Positions 25,101-39,200 of a stretch of DNA of 64,000 bases are shown piece after piece; position 1 is the stretch's first letter, and every line of letters begins with the position of its first letter. Source of the DNA: Eopsaltria australis (Eukaryota > Chordata > Aves > Passeriformes > Petroicidae); NCBI GenBank assembly GCA_034509425.1, contig JAVTVJ010001332.1, positions 62,001-126,000 on the forward strand, written 5' to 3'. The translations under genes and the position numbers were made by a program. The notes under the pieces were generated by a model. The model did no database searches, was not told where the DNA came from, and saw nothing but the letters and a program-made list of their open reading frames with translations.

Positions 25101-28100
25101 AGACAAGACTTGCACTTGACTGCTGGCCTTAAGAACCAGAAAATGCTGCAACATCTCTCTCCCAGACATGACACAGAAGTCATCTGAGGGTAGCTCCTTC
25201 ACCTCTCATTTACTGACCTCAGACATGAATTCCATACAATAGGAGAAAAACCTTCTGTCATGGTTTTTCTCTACATTTGTCTTGACACTATAAGAATGAA
25301 AATGGTAATGACATGAAATGGCAACAGTTTCAGTATGTTAATTCAGAAATTTACCTTTAGTACCAACTTGTTCATCCACACAGAATTACATATTATTGCC
25401 ATCACACTAGCAATCCTCTGCAATGTGGTAAAATGAAACAATTAACAGGAACTCTGTGAAGTCATATTAAGTGTAAAAGCTGCTATTTATCTTGTACACA
25501 AGCTTATAACATGTTAAGTTGCAAAACCAAGAAAGCTCAAACTCAAATGTACCACTTTTTATTATTTTTACAAATTGAATGGGTCATAAAGGCTGCAAAG
25601 TGAAAATAGCCCCTTGAGAAAGAGCCATAAGACATTTTCTCAATAGATGGATTTTTATACAGCTGAAACATTATATGTATAATGAATTTAGTAGCACTTG
25701 ACATGTAAGTTTAGTAGACATTCTTGAGCTAGTTTCACTCCTCCTGTTTCATTGCTCCTGATGAAATGAAGAAATTGGTGCACTGATCAATCTGAAAGCT
25801 GACAGAGATTCTTATGTGGACATCAGCAGATCATATGTTAAAGGAAGCTATGCAGGAGATACATTGTTCATGTTGGAGTTATAAAATCTCATATCATAGG
25901 ACAATGATCTATGATATGCTGTCTATAGGCTCCTAAATGTGCATTTTACAAAACTAGTGCAACATTAAAACCTTGTGCGGAGTTTCCTGACACATATTAC
26001 AAAGCATTTAGGTACTTGTCCCACTTACTTAAGGCACTGAAAAACTTCTCTTTGTGCTTTTCAGAAAGGGAGGTTTCCATCCTCCACCTGAAAATATTGC
26101 TTCTTTCCACTCTAAATACCTGGGTTGTATTGGTTGGATCTTCCCTCTGGGAGATTGACTTCTTTTCAGAAAATGCAACTGGCCTGATTATTTTATATTT
26201 TGCTTTATTTATCTTGTGCTATTTCATGTAAAAAAAAAAAGTGAGGTTATCTGCTGAGATCCCATGGGGCATGTCACCTTTCTTTATTTGTCTTTGAAAG
26301 ACTAAGAAACTTTACTTTTGTCATTGCGATGAACAGACACTAAAGTATGTAAAAAACCTCTTGCTAATTTTTCAGGACCTTGATAAAATAGAGATGAAGG
26401 GCTAGGGTTTCTTAGTGACTATTAAACACTCAAGGAGAAAAATAAGTGATTCAAAGGCAAAAACTTATATGGAGACTGGTGTTTTTCTACCTGGGATTTT
26501 TTTTGTCCACTAATTTAAGCCATATGCTGCATAGTCATTTTATGAGACTATAAAATTGCCCTCAGTTTGTAGCCACATAATTTTTTTTCCCTTTAATATT
26601 TAGGTGGGATGTAGATGTGTTTTACTCAGCTTTTAGCAAATTTCAGGCTGAACTGTTCTCTTATATCTTTTATTTTCACTTAGAAATATCGTTACACCTT
26701 CCTACTATTTTGAATAATATAAATAGAAAGAAATAAAAATATTAGCAAATTCTATATAGTTAAGGAATATGTAATATATAAAACAATGAAAGAATATAGA
26801 AATTTATGAACAGAATACTAGAAAATCTGCTGTATGAAGAGTCACACAGAACTGAAAAATATTTGCCTCTACGGACTCAAAGATCATATAATTTGCTCTG
26901 TTCATCGCTTGGAAGCACATACAGTGGACCTCACATCAGAATAGAGAAGCTGAAGTAGAGGACTGTAGAGTTTTGCTGGAAATCATATGAACATCGAGGT
27001 CTCAATGCATATTAACACTGAAATATGCTTTTAAAGCACTTTGAAGCTTAAGGAATACAGCTTTTTATCTTGTTAAGGTACAGATTCTGAAGCATGATGA
27101 AAAAAACTGCTGATAGATGATTTAATTAATACCAATTATAATAGAATCAGTTCAACTTTTTTGATGAGTAATGCAGATACAGTGTTTCAATAAGAAAAAT
27201 CACCTTTTAGTATGCTTGTGTCAAAATTGTGAAGACTTTAGCATTTCTAACTATTGTGTATGAACCATTTTTTGTGTAATATTTTTTTTCTGGTTTATTT
27301 CCCTAATTCTATCTCTAATTATTTTTCTTCAAGTTTATTTCAATACACAAGACTTTTCAAAAAAATCAATTTGAAAGTCATCTATAAAACATTTTTATTA
27401 AGATTCTTTGGAACAGGCAGTTTGTCATAAAGACATGAATAAAAGCAGTAATGTGGAAATGATTACCTACATTATAAAATCTTAATGTATATATTTGTTT
27501 AAATTTATTTTTTCTTAACTGCATTATTGAACAATAAAAAATGCACTAACAATTTCAAACTTTATTTGCAAATAAAGAATACAATTATTTTCATAATATT
27601 GCTGGCAATTCAGAAGAAAAGAAATGGGTGAAGAGGTTTCCTAATCCAACTGTTTTTTAAATGCTTAATTGACTTTGGACAATCATTTAGTTATATCAAA
27701 AGAATAATAAAGTTGTAAGGGAGAATTTTCTGTCTATTTGCACATATTACATTTCTAGGAATCTCTTAGTACTAATATTTTTAGAGATCTAGATTGATTT
27801 TATTATAAGAAACAGATTTTATCAGTATAATAAAGGGGTAAGCTTTAGAAAAGACCAACAGTTAGAATTTTTTCAGTGTCTAAAATTTTTTTGAAAAATT
27901 GATTTGAAACAATAAACAACATAATTTTATAAATTAAAACATGCCTCTTTCCAGACGCTATAGTTTAGACAAAGGTACACATTATCAGTTTTTAAGGGAC
28001 TTTAATATTAGTCAGACTGGTTAAGAAATATTCAAAGTCAATACTAAACAATTGTCATTTGACAGAACAGAACAGAATAAGCTGAATAATAAATTTCTGT

Positions 28101-28473
28101 TCCCTCATTTTTATTTCTCCAGAAAAAACATGTCTTGGTTTTTAAAAGGAGGTTCATTGTCCTGTTCTCTGATATTCTAAAGCTATTTTTTTATTAATAT
28201 CCTTGCAAATGTGAAAGAATTTATGCAGATTAATTAAAAACATTTTTAGTTTGTTAGTGTGCTTTGCATTTAAGTGCAGTCCAGGATTAACCTGGTAAAC
28301 TACAATTGTGTAAAAATTATCATGCGACTTCTGTTAACATAGTTTTAGCTTAATTCAGTCATCTCAATTTTGTCTGAACACGTTTATTCTAATGACACCT
28401 CTGCTGGCATGAAATAGTAATCTACAAATTTGTTAATCTGTTTTCACCTCGTAGTATCAGTAAACATGATGCT
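22191..28473. other. AT-rich non-coding DNA, nothing recognised
   Basis: Over 6 kb without a recognisable gene, RNA gene or transposon. All frames are short (60-76 codons) and lack domains. A few CpG-containing words cluster at about 22790-22860, in an otherwise CpG-poor region. This could include conserved non-coding elements that cannot be seen without alignment. Confidence 0.6.
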
Positions 28474-28594
28474 TAGTGACATGGTTTAGTGATGGACTTG
28501 GCAGTGTTAGGTTAATGGACTCGATGATCTTAAGATTTTAACATTAACATTTCCAACATAAATGTTTATATTATTCTGTTCTATGATTCTATGA
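28474..28594 (+). mobile_element. CR1 LINE, 3' end
   Basis: GACATGGTTTAGTGATGGAC, then a GACTCGATGATCTTAAGA segment and finally CTATGATTCTATGA (about 28580-28593) follow the order of a CR1 3' untranslated end with its octamer tail. An AT-rich insertion of about 30 bases separates the body from the tail. Confidence 0.8.
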
Positions 28595-30767
28595 ACACAG
28601 CTGCAGTTTGTATCTGGAATGGGTAAAGTATTTTACTGTATTTTAAATCAAAATATTGGTTTTAGGATATAACACTCACAACTTCCTGTTCAATATCCCA
28701 TTTTCCTCCTATTTTGTTAGAAGTATATTGTTAGTGTTGCTTGCAACCATATGAAGTAAACTGCATGCATGGTTTTCTGTCTGAAAATATATTAATTTAG
28801 GAAAATATCGGTTCCCCATTTGACCCGTAAATGTGTGTTCAGACTTTGATTGTGAATTATTTCATTTTTGCAACATAACAACTTTAAGGTAAGAAAATGG
28901 CATTTTCCCTTCTTGTCTTGTTTCCTTCCATTAAATCATTATTTCTGACCATCTAGTGATCTTGATGCCTTACCAGGATACAGCACTGAGTGCTAAAGAA
29001 CAGCTCCAGAACATTTACTCATTGGGTATGATACCAACACCCCAGTAGGCCGGAAAGCAGCATAACTACAACATTGAGGGTTTTATGCCAAATGTCTCTT
29101 AGAGTGCCCTGCAAATGTGACAGGAAGTGTACTGTATTCTCACAAAACACACCAAAGGAAAGGAAAAATGAAACTCATTAATTGAGGTAATAAAGATTTA
29201 TGTTCAAGCAGTGAGGTGATGAAAATTAATACCACTGTGCTGAATGGAACGGAACTGTGACAATTGAAATGAATTGAAGATATACCTCAAGTGATTTCAG
29301 TGGCTTTAGGAGATTGCTTTTAAATTTGGGGAAAGGAAAAATGAAAGATTCTCCCAGGAGTCAGCACAGATTATCTTTTCCCAGTACTGCTCATACCTTT
29401 GCCCCCTTGCATGTTTTTCTGTGTGTGCAGTGAAACAAGACTCATTTTCCTGTCTAGAGAACTTCTGTTTCTTTAGGGACTGGGATTAGTCTTTGTTCTA
29501 AAATCCAAGTCCTAAACTCACAAAATCAAAGGCAAAATTCCAGGTGTGCTCATCTTCTCTTTTATAACCGCAGGATTATAGGAGCTTTACTTTTTCTGAA
29601 CAGACTTTATGATATCTTTAACTATATAGAAATTTATATAGAAATAAAGTTTAGCAGCCAACATTGTAATGCAGCATCCTACCACTTGGCAATCCATATT
29701 ATTTACATTGCACTAGTTTTGCTGTTGAATAAAAGCATGACAGGTTCTTAAAAAAGGATTTGCTGTTAATCATTCCCTCAATATCAAGCAATTAACAGAT
29801 ACAGTTCATTTTAGCTCAAGCTATGCCATTGAGTTTCTGGCATTTGAACCTTTTGTTATTGGGATAAAGCAAAACTATACACACCAAAATAATACAAAGT
29901 AAAGCAATACAAAAATTGGGCCGGAAAATGTTTCCATTTTAAAGCTCACTAAGTATGCTATGAAAGAGAGAGAGAGAGAGAGAGAGACTTAAATTGCATA
30001 TTAAATCTAAGCAATGTTTTTCACAATAAAAAGCAACTTTCCAACCACTACCTAGAAGACAACAATTTCAGGCATAGATAAAGAAGAAACTCAGTGATAA
30101 ATAGGTAGCAAAACACAAACAATTTTTTTTCTTAAGAATAACCCATCTCCTTTCAGTTGTCATTTTCAGAGGAAAGTTACCTGAAGGAATAAAGAAATCT
30201 AGGAGGGTTGCCTGTTGCTGCTTAAATATTTGAGAGTAATTTACTAAAAAGTGTTAACGCTTAAGTTCAAAGTACTCAGTAAAAAGCTACTCCTGAAAAT
30301 AACTAATGATAAAATTACTTACTTAAATCAAAATTAATACTGCATAAACAGTGAAGTCAGCATGGCTTAATATTTTAAAAATAAATGGATAACAAATTTC
30401 TTCCATTGAAACTCAATATCCAGTAACCAGTAATTCTTATTATTATAATGAAAATATACCAAGGACAAAGAATTTTTTTAACTTACTCTTCTCCAAGGCA
30501 CATCCTGTTATTTTGTCTCAGGATAGAGATCTAAAAAAGATTAAGAGGCATTTGATATTACTGGTAGTAACAGTCATTGTCAAATACCATGGTTTCCTTT
30601 ATAACATATTTTTATTTGTTGATAGGAATTGTCATAAAAATTATGATTTTTCAACATTTCATACATACCTTAAAGGAACAATTAGCAAATGGAAATATAG
30701 ATGCACTCCTGTAGTTCTATTTTCCTAGTATTAAATATGTTTCTGAATTTTCCTACAGGTCTCATTA
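28595..30767. other. AT-rich non-coding DNA with a GA microsatellite
   Basis: No gene or transposon recognised; contains the dinucleotide run listed separately. Confidence 0.6.
29964..29988. repeat. (AG)n microsatellite
   Basis: About 12 uninterrupted AG units. Confidence 0.95.
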
Positions 30768-30968
30768 TCATAGAATCATAGATTGGTTTGGGTTGGCAGT
30801 CACCTTAAACATCTTCTAGTTCCAACTCCCCCACCATGGGCAGGAGCACCTTCTACCAGACCAGGTTGCTCAGAGCCCCATCCATCCTGGCCTTGAAAAC
30901 TGTGAGGGAGCCACAGCTCCTCTGGGCAAGCTGTTCCAGTGCCTCACCACTCTTACTGTAAAGAATTC
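30768..30968 (-). mobile_element. CR1 LINE, 3' end (about 200 bp)
   Basis: On the plus strand the copy opens with TCATAGAATCATAGATTGG (reverse complement of the octamer tail). CACCATGGGCAGGAGCACCT, CAGAGCCCCATCCATCCTGG and CTGTTCCAGTGCCTCACCAC segments follow, the standard CR1 3' region in reverse. It is one of the better conserved CR1 copies here. Confidence 0.95.
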
Positions 30969-33900
30969 ATTTTAGATCATATCACAGTGCATTCTTAATT
31001 GCAATTTTCATAACTGAATGTTTAATTTATTTTGTAAATGGAAGTCTAAAATTATGCAAAATTCAATATTTGTACTATGGGTCACCATTTCCAAATATAT
31101 ACCTTTGTAGTTCTTGAAAGATATTTTCAAGCTTGAATCAGTTTGCAGATATTAATGACATTCCAAGATTAACTCAAATAAAAACTCTATAATGTAAAAC
31201 ACTTAAATTCACTGGTTCTGAGCGTGCATAAAACATTCTATTAAATATTATAAGGCTTTGGCATCTTTCATTACCTATTTTTGGTAAAGTAGGACTCAGG
31301 TAACAGTACTTAGATAATAATAATCAGAGTAGGTTATGAACTTTAACCTTAGTGTTCCTCCATCTGAGTCCTTGACATATTTGCAACAAAAAATTAATCT
31401 GTAGAATTTTGATATCCCATTGTGTAATTTTGCAATATTCATAAGAAAGGATGAAAGCTTAATCAGATTGATCTGATAATTGACATTTTATTCACAAGGT
31501 GTTTGACTACATGTAATACCTATCCTAACATTTCTAAAGTGCATATTTTAAGGTATTAGATTTTTGAAGAGGGAAAAGTTCAAAAGCCCTATTCCTCAAT
31601 TTTTCCCACCAATTTTTCTGTCAGTATGCACCTCTACTATATGCACCCCTAATATTAAAACTGTAGAGGCAATGTTCACATAAATATTCAAAATGCTTCC
31701 GTTCATTAAAATTTATGGTGATTACAGGCATGAAGGGCTGTAAAGTTTAAGAATAACAACAGATATAGTTAGGAGGCCAAAATTTACCATATCTTGGGTT
31801 TAGCCCTGCAATAATTAGAAATTGTGAATCTCAACTGTTCAAACAGGAGAAGATTGATTGCTTCCAGGAAGAACATATCAGTTCATGGAGACAGAGGAAG
31901 AAACTAGTCTTAAGCTATTTGTCTGTACAAATAAAGACTATTTGAAACTAGACTGGAATAAAGAGTTTTCAAATGTAATTTTGGGAATATGGATACCCAA
32001 GCAAAAATCAGGTAAACGTAAAAATTACAGGATTTATATCAGAAATGGCATATAGTGAGTACATTACTTGACTGATTATGCTCTTATTACTGCTCTATAT
32101 ATGTAATTCCCTTGCCAAAAAAAACCCCATACCAAACAACAAAAGTATGCAAGAAAGCAAACAAGCCAACAAAAAATGACCAGATCTAACCAATCTGAAT
32201 GCAAAAATGATTTTTTTCTGTGTTCAAATTAGTTAGGCTTTGAATTTGCTTGTTTCAGAAGCTGAATTATACTCTGGTGAGTTATACAAACTTTTAAACT
32301 TTGCAAGGTTAATGTTGTAATTAGCAGTGACCTTAATGTAAATTATTAATTTACTCCTTTTGAAATTAATGGAATAATCTAAACACTGTAAAGGCCTTCC
32401 ACAACTTGCCATTAAGAGCAGTGACTGATCTTGTCACTCATGAGATTTGCTGAAATATTTTAAGCAGGGTTTACTGATTAATGTCTATATGGAGGACATG
32501 AAAAAGAATGCATCGTATTCTGGAAGAATTCTTTCATTTTTTTTAAGGGGAGAGCATGTCTTTAAAGTGAAAGGAAAAGTTACTGAATTCTTTAGATTCA
32601 GAAGCACCCTTCTTTTAAGTTAAACATCAGTGAAAACAAGTAGGTCTATTTCAAAGTGTGTAATTCATAACATCTTTAAAAACCCCCAGATTTGTAACCA
32701 GCAAGAGTTTCTTTCACATAGCGAATTCTTAACTTCAGGATGACATTCTCAGGCTAAAAAATATGCAACAACACCAAATACTCATTCTTCAATTCAGTCA
32801 AACCAGTCAGACCCAGCAGTGGCACATCACCAAGGTGAAGTCTATTTTGCTGCCAAGTCACATGTTTCTCTGTGAAACAGTTACTCCCTTCTTCTACCTT
32901 TCTTAATCCACTCCTCAAAATACTAATTTTTCTCTTGTATTCCTTTATCTCTTAAACTCAGAGGTATTGGGCAGCAGTCCTTACAGATAACTTAGTCACT
33001 AACTTCCACTAACAGTTCAACCTTCTGTACCACAAGTGTCAGTTTCCCTAGACCTGAAGGTGATTTATGTATTAATTGAAGGACTAATGTTTACAAAAAA
33101 GACAAAGAAAAGAGTTAGTGTTAAGAAGACTGATGGGAACTGAAGAAAAAAATCTATGCACTGGACCTAAACAGACATCAAAGATGTATTTTGAGCTTTC
33201 ATAAATCTGTTAAGAAGACAAATAAGTTTTTTGGACAGTGATATTTGGCCGCTGTGAATGAATTCTTTTTTACCTTATTTACATTAGTATCAATTGAAAA
33301 CAAGGTCACTGAAATTTATATGGTACAATGATAAACTGTGAATGAAGACTATGTTGGGATGTCCACCTTCCTAATACCTCAACAGAAAAGAATCTTCTGA
33401 CTTCACCTGATAAAGCATTAGACTTTAGAATGAGCTACTTCATACTCCTGCTCCTTTCATGCTGTCTGGAAACAAACAAACAAAAAAAAAAAAAGGCATA
33501 GGTGCTTTGTTCTTTAAAGAACTGCCAATATTTTGGGTGATCAGTGTTTTGTGGTAAGAAAAATATTTTCCTTGAATAGCACATTCGTCATCCTCTGAAC
33601 TCCAAAGCCCTAAGACTTGTGAAAGGCATATGTTGAAGATAGGTGTAGATTTGCCAAAACACATAGTAATCTAAATCTCATCAATGTGATTTCTAAAAGG
33701 ACTCATGGGTTAGCTGTTCAGGTATTTTTCCAAGCAGCTACTTCCTTCAAAAATTCAGCCTGCAAGTCTTATCTCAGAGTTCAAAATTAAAGATGTGATG
33801 CAATGCCTAGACAGATGCTAATGACATCAACAGCTATTCTGAGATTCTTATGGAGGCATCTTAATCAATAGCATTTGATCCTTTAGGGACTAGGATTGAT

Positions 33901-35004
33901 GTGAGACTTAGCGTATCTGCTATTACAACTATGATGATGTATGTGTGAATATTACTCCTATGGATATAAAACCAGTGTGAAAACTAACTTTATTTATGTT
34001 ATTTCTTATTAAAATTGCAGCTGGTGGCCTTTAATCTGGCTCTGACTGTTGTGCCAGCCCTAAAGTGTTAGTCAGTAGTATGAAATATTTACTATTTGAG
34101 ACAAAAAGGAGACAAACAGTGATAAAATGGAAAAAAATTTAATCTAACAAAATTAAACCTCTCTTCAAAATACATTCAATTACTGTCAAAAGACTTGACA
34201 TATTTAATCTTTAATGTATGAATATTTGCTTTATATTGCTTTATTGGGAATTTCAAGCTAAGAAATGTGCGGTAGTTAATTTTGTTAATTTCCTTCAAGA
34301 ATCTCTTTTGCAAAGGCCAGCTAACTAGGGAATACCTAATTGCTTTCAACAGCTTGTCAATTATAGGTAAATAGACACATTGGAAAAGCAAGAGGGTTCA
34401 GAATGGGGAAAATAAACTAAAGAATAAGTTTTTGTACCAAGACCCTTTTATAAGGGAAAAAGTAAGTGGTATTTGTTATATGATATTGCTAAATACCAAT
34501 ATAAATTATACTATTTCAGCATAAATTTGGACATGTGTTCCTCAGATGTGATACTACAGAGGTAAGTAAGCCCACTGGAGCATGCAATTTGGGTCCAAAT
34601 CACTGAGGTTATGTACTTTTCTTTAAGTTTGTAAACAGTTCTTTGACCATAAAGAAGCATAAAATTTAAGTAATAGTGAATCACCATACTCATGCTATAC
34701 TTGACTCCCATTCTGCTCTTATACATATGATACAGAGTTAGTCTTAATCATTATACTGATAATGACCTAATAAATGCAGTAACTCTTCATTGTATACATT
34801 TTATATCATACTTTGTAAAAGTTCATCTTAACATTATTCTTTCAAAATCCCTGCAGGACTCTGTTACTGCCAAAAATAGTAGTTATAGTCATGTCTTAAT
34901 TAGCTAAACAGCACCAACAGATATCAATTCAATCTAGTACATCCTAATCAGATCTGTCACTATCTCAAACCCTTTGAGCCTGATTTAGGGTGCCGAAAAA
35001 GGGC
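30969..35004. other. AT-rich non-coding DNA, nothing recognised
   Basis: No gene, RNA gene or identifiable repeat. Small frames such as 31858-32055 plus lack domains and codon structure. Confidence 0.6.
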
Positions 35005-35545
35005 TGTCATGGTTTAACTCCAGAACCCCAGTCAACAACTAAGCCCCACACAGCCACTTGCTTACTCCCCTACCAATAGGGAGAGAATCAGAAGGGTAAA
35101 AGGTGGTTAAGTTAGGAAAGGAAAAATCTTGCACATAAGCAAAAGAAAACATGGAATTAATTCACTGCTAGCCATGGGCTGGCAGGTGTTCAGTTATCTC
35201 CAGGGGAACAGGGTCCATCATGAGCAGTGGTTACTTGGAAAGACAAAAATCATCATTCCAAATGTTCCACTCTCCCTCTTTCTTCCCCCCACTTTATATA
35301 GTGACATGATGACAAATGGTCTAGAATATCTCTTTGATCAGTTTGGGTCACCTGTCCTGGCTGTGTCTCCTCCCAACCTCCCATGCACCCCCAGTCTCCT
35401 TGCCAGCGTGGCAGTACAAGAAGTAGAAAACATTTTGGCTCTGGGCAAGTCCTTTTTTGTTTTTTTTTTGTTTTGTTTGCTCAGCAAACAACAAAAAGAT
35501 CTTTATGTTATCAACCCTGTATTCAGCACAATTCAAAACCAGCCC
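35005..35545 (-). mobile_element. Solo ERV LTR, family A (minus strand), 5' part truncated
   Basis: The plus strand starts TGTCATGGTTTAACTCCAG, the reverse complement of the 3' terminus of a widespread avian ERV LTR with TGTC...GACA-type ends. In order follow an AACTAAGCCCCACACAGCC block, a GAGAGAATCAGAAG block, a C/T-rich stretch (35268-35291) and a TATA-like box. Then come a TGGGTCACCTGTCCTGGCTG block and finally GTTATCAACCCTGTATTC. The last part before the LTR 5' terminus (minus-strand sense) is missing or unrecognisable. The same family is found at 43.75 kb (minus) and 48.45 kb (plus). A 188-codon plus-strand frame (35129-35695) runs antisense across it and is not a gene. Confidence 0.85.
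35292..35300 (-). promoter_or_regulatory. TATA box of family-A LTR
   Basis: Minus strand reads TATATAAAG immediately upstream of the C/T-rich (minus-strand G/A-rich) stretch. The position corresponds to the TATA box of the plus-strand family-A copy at 48694-48701. Confidence 0.6.
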
Positions 35546-36161
35546 AATTGTAGTCACAATTGTACCATATTATCAGACCGCAACTCTGACATCAATGTGT
35601 CACACGACTATACTATTACATGGATGGGAAGATATCAGTATTTGATTTCTGCTTTATCTTTACCAGACAAAATGTTTTCTGTGCAAGACACATAACATGG
35701 AACAACATAGGAGGAACATACGGATATCTCACTAATATTTCTGCATCTTCTTTATGTTTCTATTTTATCATTTTTTCTCTCAGATTTTTTTATGCTTTTC
35801 CTTATGTAAACCTGTTGTGTAGACTCAAAAAACTATGTGCAGCATGCTCAGACGGCACTGTTCATCCAATAAAGAAATTCAAGCTATGTGATTTGTCCTC
35901 TGACTTTCACCGTGGTCAACTAATTCCTAAGTTCTACTATTACTGTTTTGAACACCTCTCTTTTTAAGTCTGGATCTCAGATCATAATGCCTCCCAGGTG
36001 CTGCACAACGTACTAACTTCTAGCATAGGACTAGCAGCAATATCCCCATCTGTTATCAAATTGTTTATCTCACTTATAGATTTTTGTGAAAACTGTTCCA
36101 AATAAATAGTTAATCCTACCTAAGGAAGGTTGTTAATTAGTGCTAAAGCTTACAAAAAAAA
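35546..36161. other. AT-rich non-coding DNA, nothing recognised
   Basis: No gene found. The frame at 35620-35967 has no recognisable domain. Confidence 0.55.
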
Positions 36162-36252
36162 TCCAAACCAAGCCAAGTCAAGCCAAGCCAAGCAAACCAA
36201 CCAACCAACCAACCAACCAACCAATCAACCAACCAACCAATCAACCAACCAA
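36162..36252. repeat. (AAGCC)n followed by (CCAA)n microsatellite
   Basis: A short pentanucleotide AGCCA array (about 36162-36192) passes directly into an imperfect (CCAA)n array (about 36195-36252) with CAAT-type interruptions. The downstream frame with repeating Asn-Gln-Pro-Thr is a translation artefact of this array. Confidence 0.9.
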
Positions 36253-39200
36253 ACAAGAAAAGCAATTTGTAAACACTCCCATATTCCTTTTAGTTTATCA
36301 TTTTCTGTATATGTAGAAGATATGTCATGCACAAGTGGAGATATTACATCTAATTCAAGCATTCATGCTAAGCATGTCCTTGTGTTTATGTGACTTCATC
36401 ATCTCAAAAATATCCTCATCACAGAAAACCTCACTTTCATTGTTCTCTCCTCTGTCCTTTCTTTCCAGTCATAACCAGTTCGGTTTTGTGTCTTTCTCCA
36501 GTCTCCCAAATTTAATAAAATAGCTACGTAACTACGTAATATCTTCATCACCAAAAGCACAGCTCTTTTTCACAATTGCATCTTTTTGGCTTATGTACAT
36601 TTACCGTTTTCCTGGAGTAACATGATAGGAATTATCTCATCAGGTAATTGACTTTATTTGAAACTCTTCTGGCAATGTACAGAACATTTAAAAGCTTTTC
36701 CTGATGTGCAGTTGTCTTTTCTGCTTCTAGTTTTAGCATTATTTCCTTCTGAGGAAGTATCTCAGAAGCCACAGTCTCGGTCCTCTAATGGAAATGGAAT
36801 TTTCTTCCTCATATCTTGACTGCAAATACTCTCCTTCCTGCAGAACTGCAAATTGAAGTGTGATAATTTTCAAGGGGTGTTTTTTCTCAACTTGAATCTT
36901 GAGACATTGCTAATATCAGTGGGATAGGAAGTTTGTCTTGTTTGACACAGGATATATAAAGAAAAGAGAGGAACCCCTTAAAGAAGATGCAATAAAGTTA
37001 GTTCTTTATAATTATGAACTTTAAAGTATCTGTTAAGAAACTTTTTTTACTTGAAGGAACACAAAGTAAAGAGCTGACTAAAACAGTTTGCTTCAACAAA
37101 CATGTAAGTGCTAATATGAGTAAATGACGAAGGGACAAAAAGGCTTTCAAAATATGCCCCCTCCCACACGCAGCATAATAGCCTCTTGTTGCAAGGAGAG
37201 GATAACCTTCTATCCAAGGCCTGCTTGTCATGCTATATCATTTTGTAAAACTATTCTTTTAAAGATGTGTTTGTGAGCCAGCACACTGACTTTGAGTTCA
37301 TGACTTATGCAGAACCCAATTTACAAGGACCAAAAGGAGAGCTGAGCTTTCTGTTGTTTTTGATGTTGTTGAATTCTGTGCAAAATGGGACAGGTTTGTG
37401 TAGGGAAGACTGAGCAGAACCTCAGTCCACAGTAGCCAACATCTTCTTTTTCTCTCCCACTGAAAACAAACCAGATATTCTCACAAGTTTCATCAGAAAT
37501 CATAGAGAGTTGGGACAACTCTGTTGTACCAGGAATTAATATTTCCTACATAGATATAACTGGAGTGGGTTGGAAGTGCAATTGTCATTGCCAGCTGTTA
37601 GTATAAAAAAATTACCGTAACTAGGAAAAGCATCTCAGGACTTTTTGGGAGAAAGCTCAAAGCAAAGAACTGAAGATACTCAGTTGGAAAGACATTAAAA
37701 CATCAGAGAAAATCCAGTGTAAAAATACATTTGTTCCTATCATTACATACAGTCTAGCTACTGGCAGTTTCTTAGTGTAGTGTTTGTGAATTTCACTGCT
37801 TAGCTCTCCACAGAAATGTACAGACCATGTAAAAGGAGTACTCATGTATTTTAGAGTCAGATTTCAAAATTCAAATTCACTTCCTGAAAATTGGTACAAC
37901 AAAAGCATATTAAGAGCCACATGGTAAAACACTGAGGTAGTCCCCCGTCTGTACTGGGACCCAGCATCCAAATTTTGCATGGTTCAGGGCTTTTAACTGA
38001 AATTAGCTCCTGTCTGGCACTCAGTATTTAATGCTCACTAACAGCTTTATTATATTGTGGGCACTTCTGAAGCAGATCTTTCACCTCAGTTTCATCCAGA
38101 AGACATCTCATTTGTAATCCTAGGACACAAAGTGAGCTGAAGCTTGGTCAGTGAAAGAAGATTCACTTCAAAAGCCTGGTCCAAACTCTAATGCCACTTT
38201 GAATATGGTATTTGTAAAACAGAGCTTTACTGTAACTCACTTTAGTTGTAAATCTTAAAGCAAACAAAGACAATTTTACATTTATGGATGCTACAAATAA
38301 AAATGAAATCAAATAGAGGTGATATTGATTCAAAGATCTAGTTAATATTTCTAGAATGCTAGAATTCTAGAATGCTAAAATGCTACTATTTCTGAGATGC
38401 TTAGTTGTATAAGCTTTTAAAAACGTGCATACGAAGCAAGCCGTAAAACTATCTGTGATATGTTTGTGATGTCAACAGATGATATGATGTAGCAAATATT
38501 TAATCCAGCAAACCGTCAACAACAGGTGGATTTTTAGAGAGACCTACATGAATTTTTAGCAAGATAAGACAGCATTAGCTGTAATTTTCCTTAAAATTAA
38601 ATTATGTTCAAAGAAATGTAGATATATTAAAATCTCTTTCTTTTGATCAGCCACCTATCAGTATGTTTCTCCACTTTGCTGGATTCATTTCTCTTTTTTA
38701 CTTTTTAGCTCTAAAGGCTACTAAAGACAGAAACTATTTAAACTTGTAGACATGCAACGGGATACTTCTTGGAGATGATGAGATATACACAATTTCTGAG
38801 TTTATTCACTTAGCTTGCCAGGTCTACCTTAGATCTTCATAATCCATTTATAATAAAATCAAGTATTTACATGCTATACAGCATCAACCACTATAGCTGA
38901 ATTAAAGTCTCTCTATCAAGGAATTAAATATTTGTGTATATTTTTTTCCTTTTCATATCTTATATGATACAGCAAAATAAATATCAGAAGAACAGTAGTT
39001 CCTGTCCTATGTGATACAAGTACTCTCCTGTATAAAATTTTTTTCATAATATGTTCCATAAGGTTGAAATCTTCTTTATTTTTACTAATCAGTTCACCTT
39101 TCAACAAGCCTTGTTAGATCACTGAATCATGACAAATGATTCTTTACATATTAGCACACTCAGTTCACACTGATGAACTAACAAATTAAAATGTAATATA

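Noticed and set aside
35129..35695. Longest non-repetitive open frame (188 codons, plus strand)
   Set aside because: It runs antisense through a family-A ERV LTR and out into AT-rich flank, and has no recognisable domain. Such frames recur across copies of this LTR and are not genes.
36130..36393. Open frame with an Asn-Gln-Pro-Thr repeat resembling a repeat protein
   Set aside because: Translation of the (CCAA)n microsatellite.
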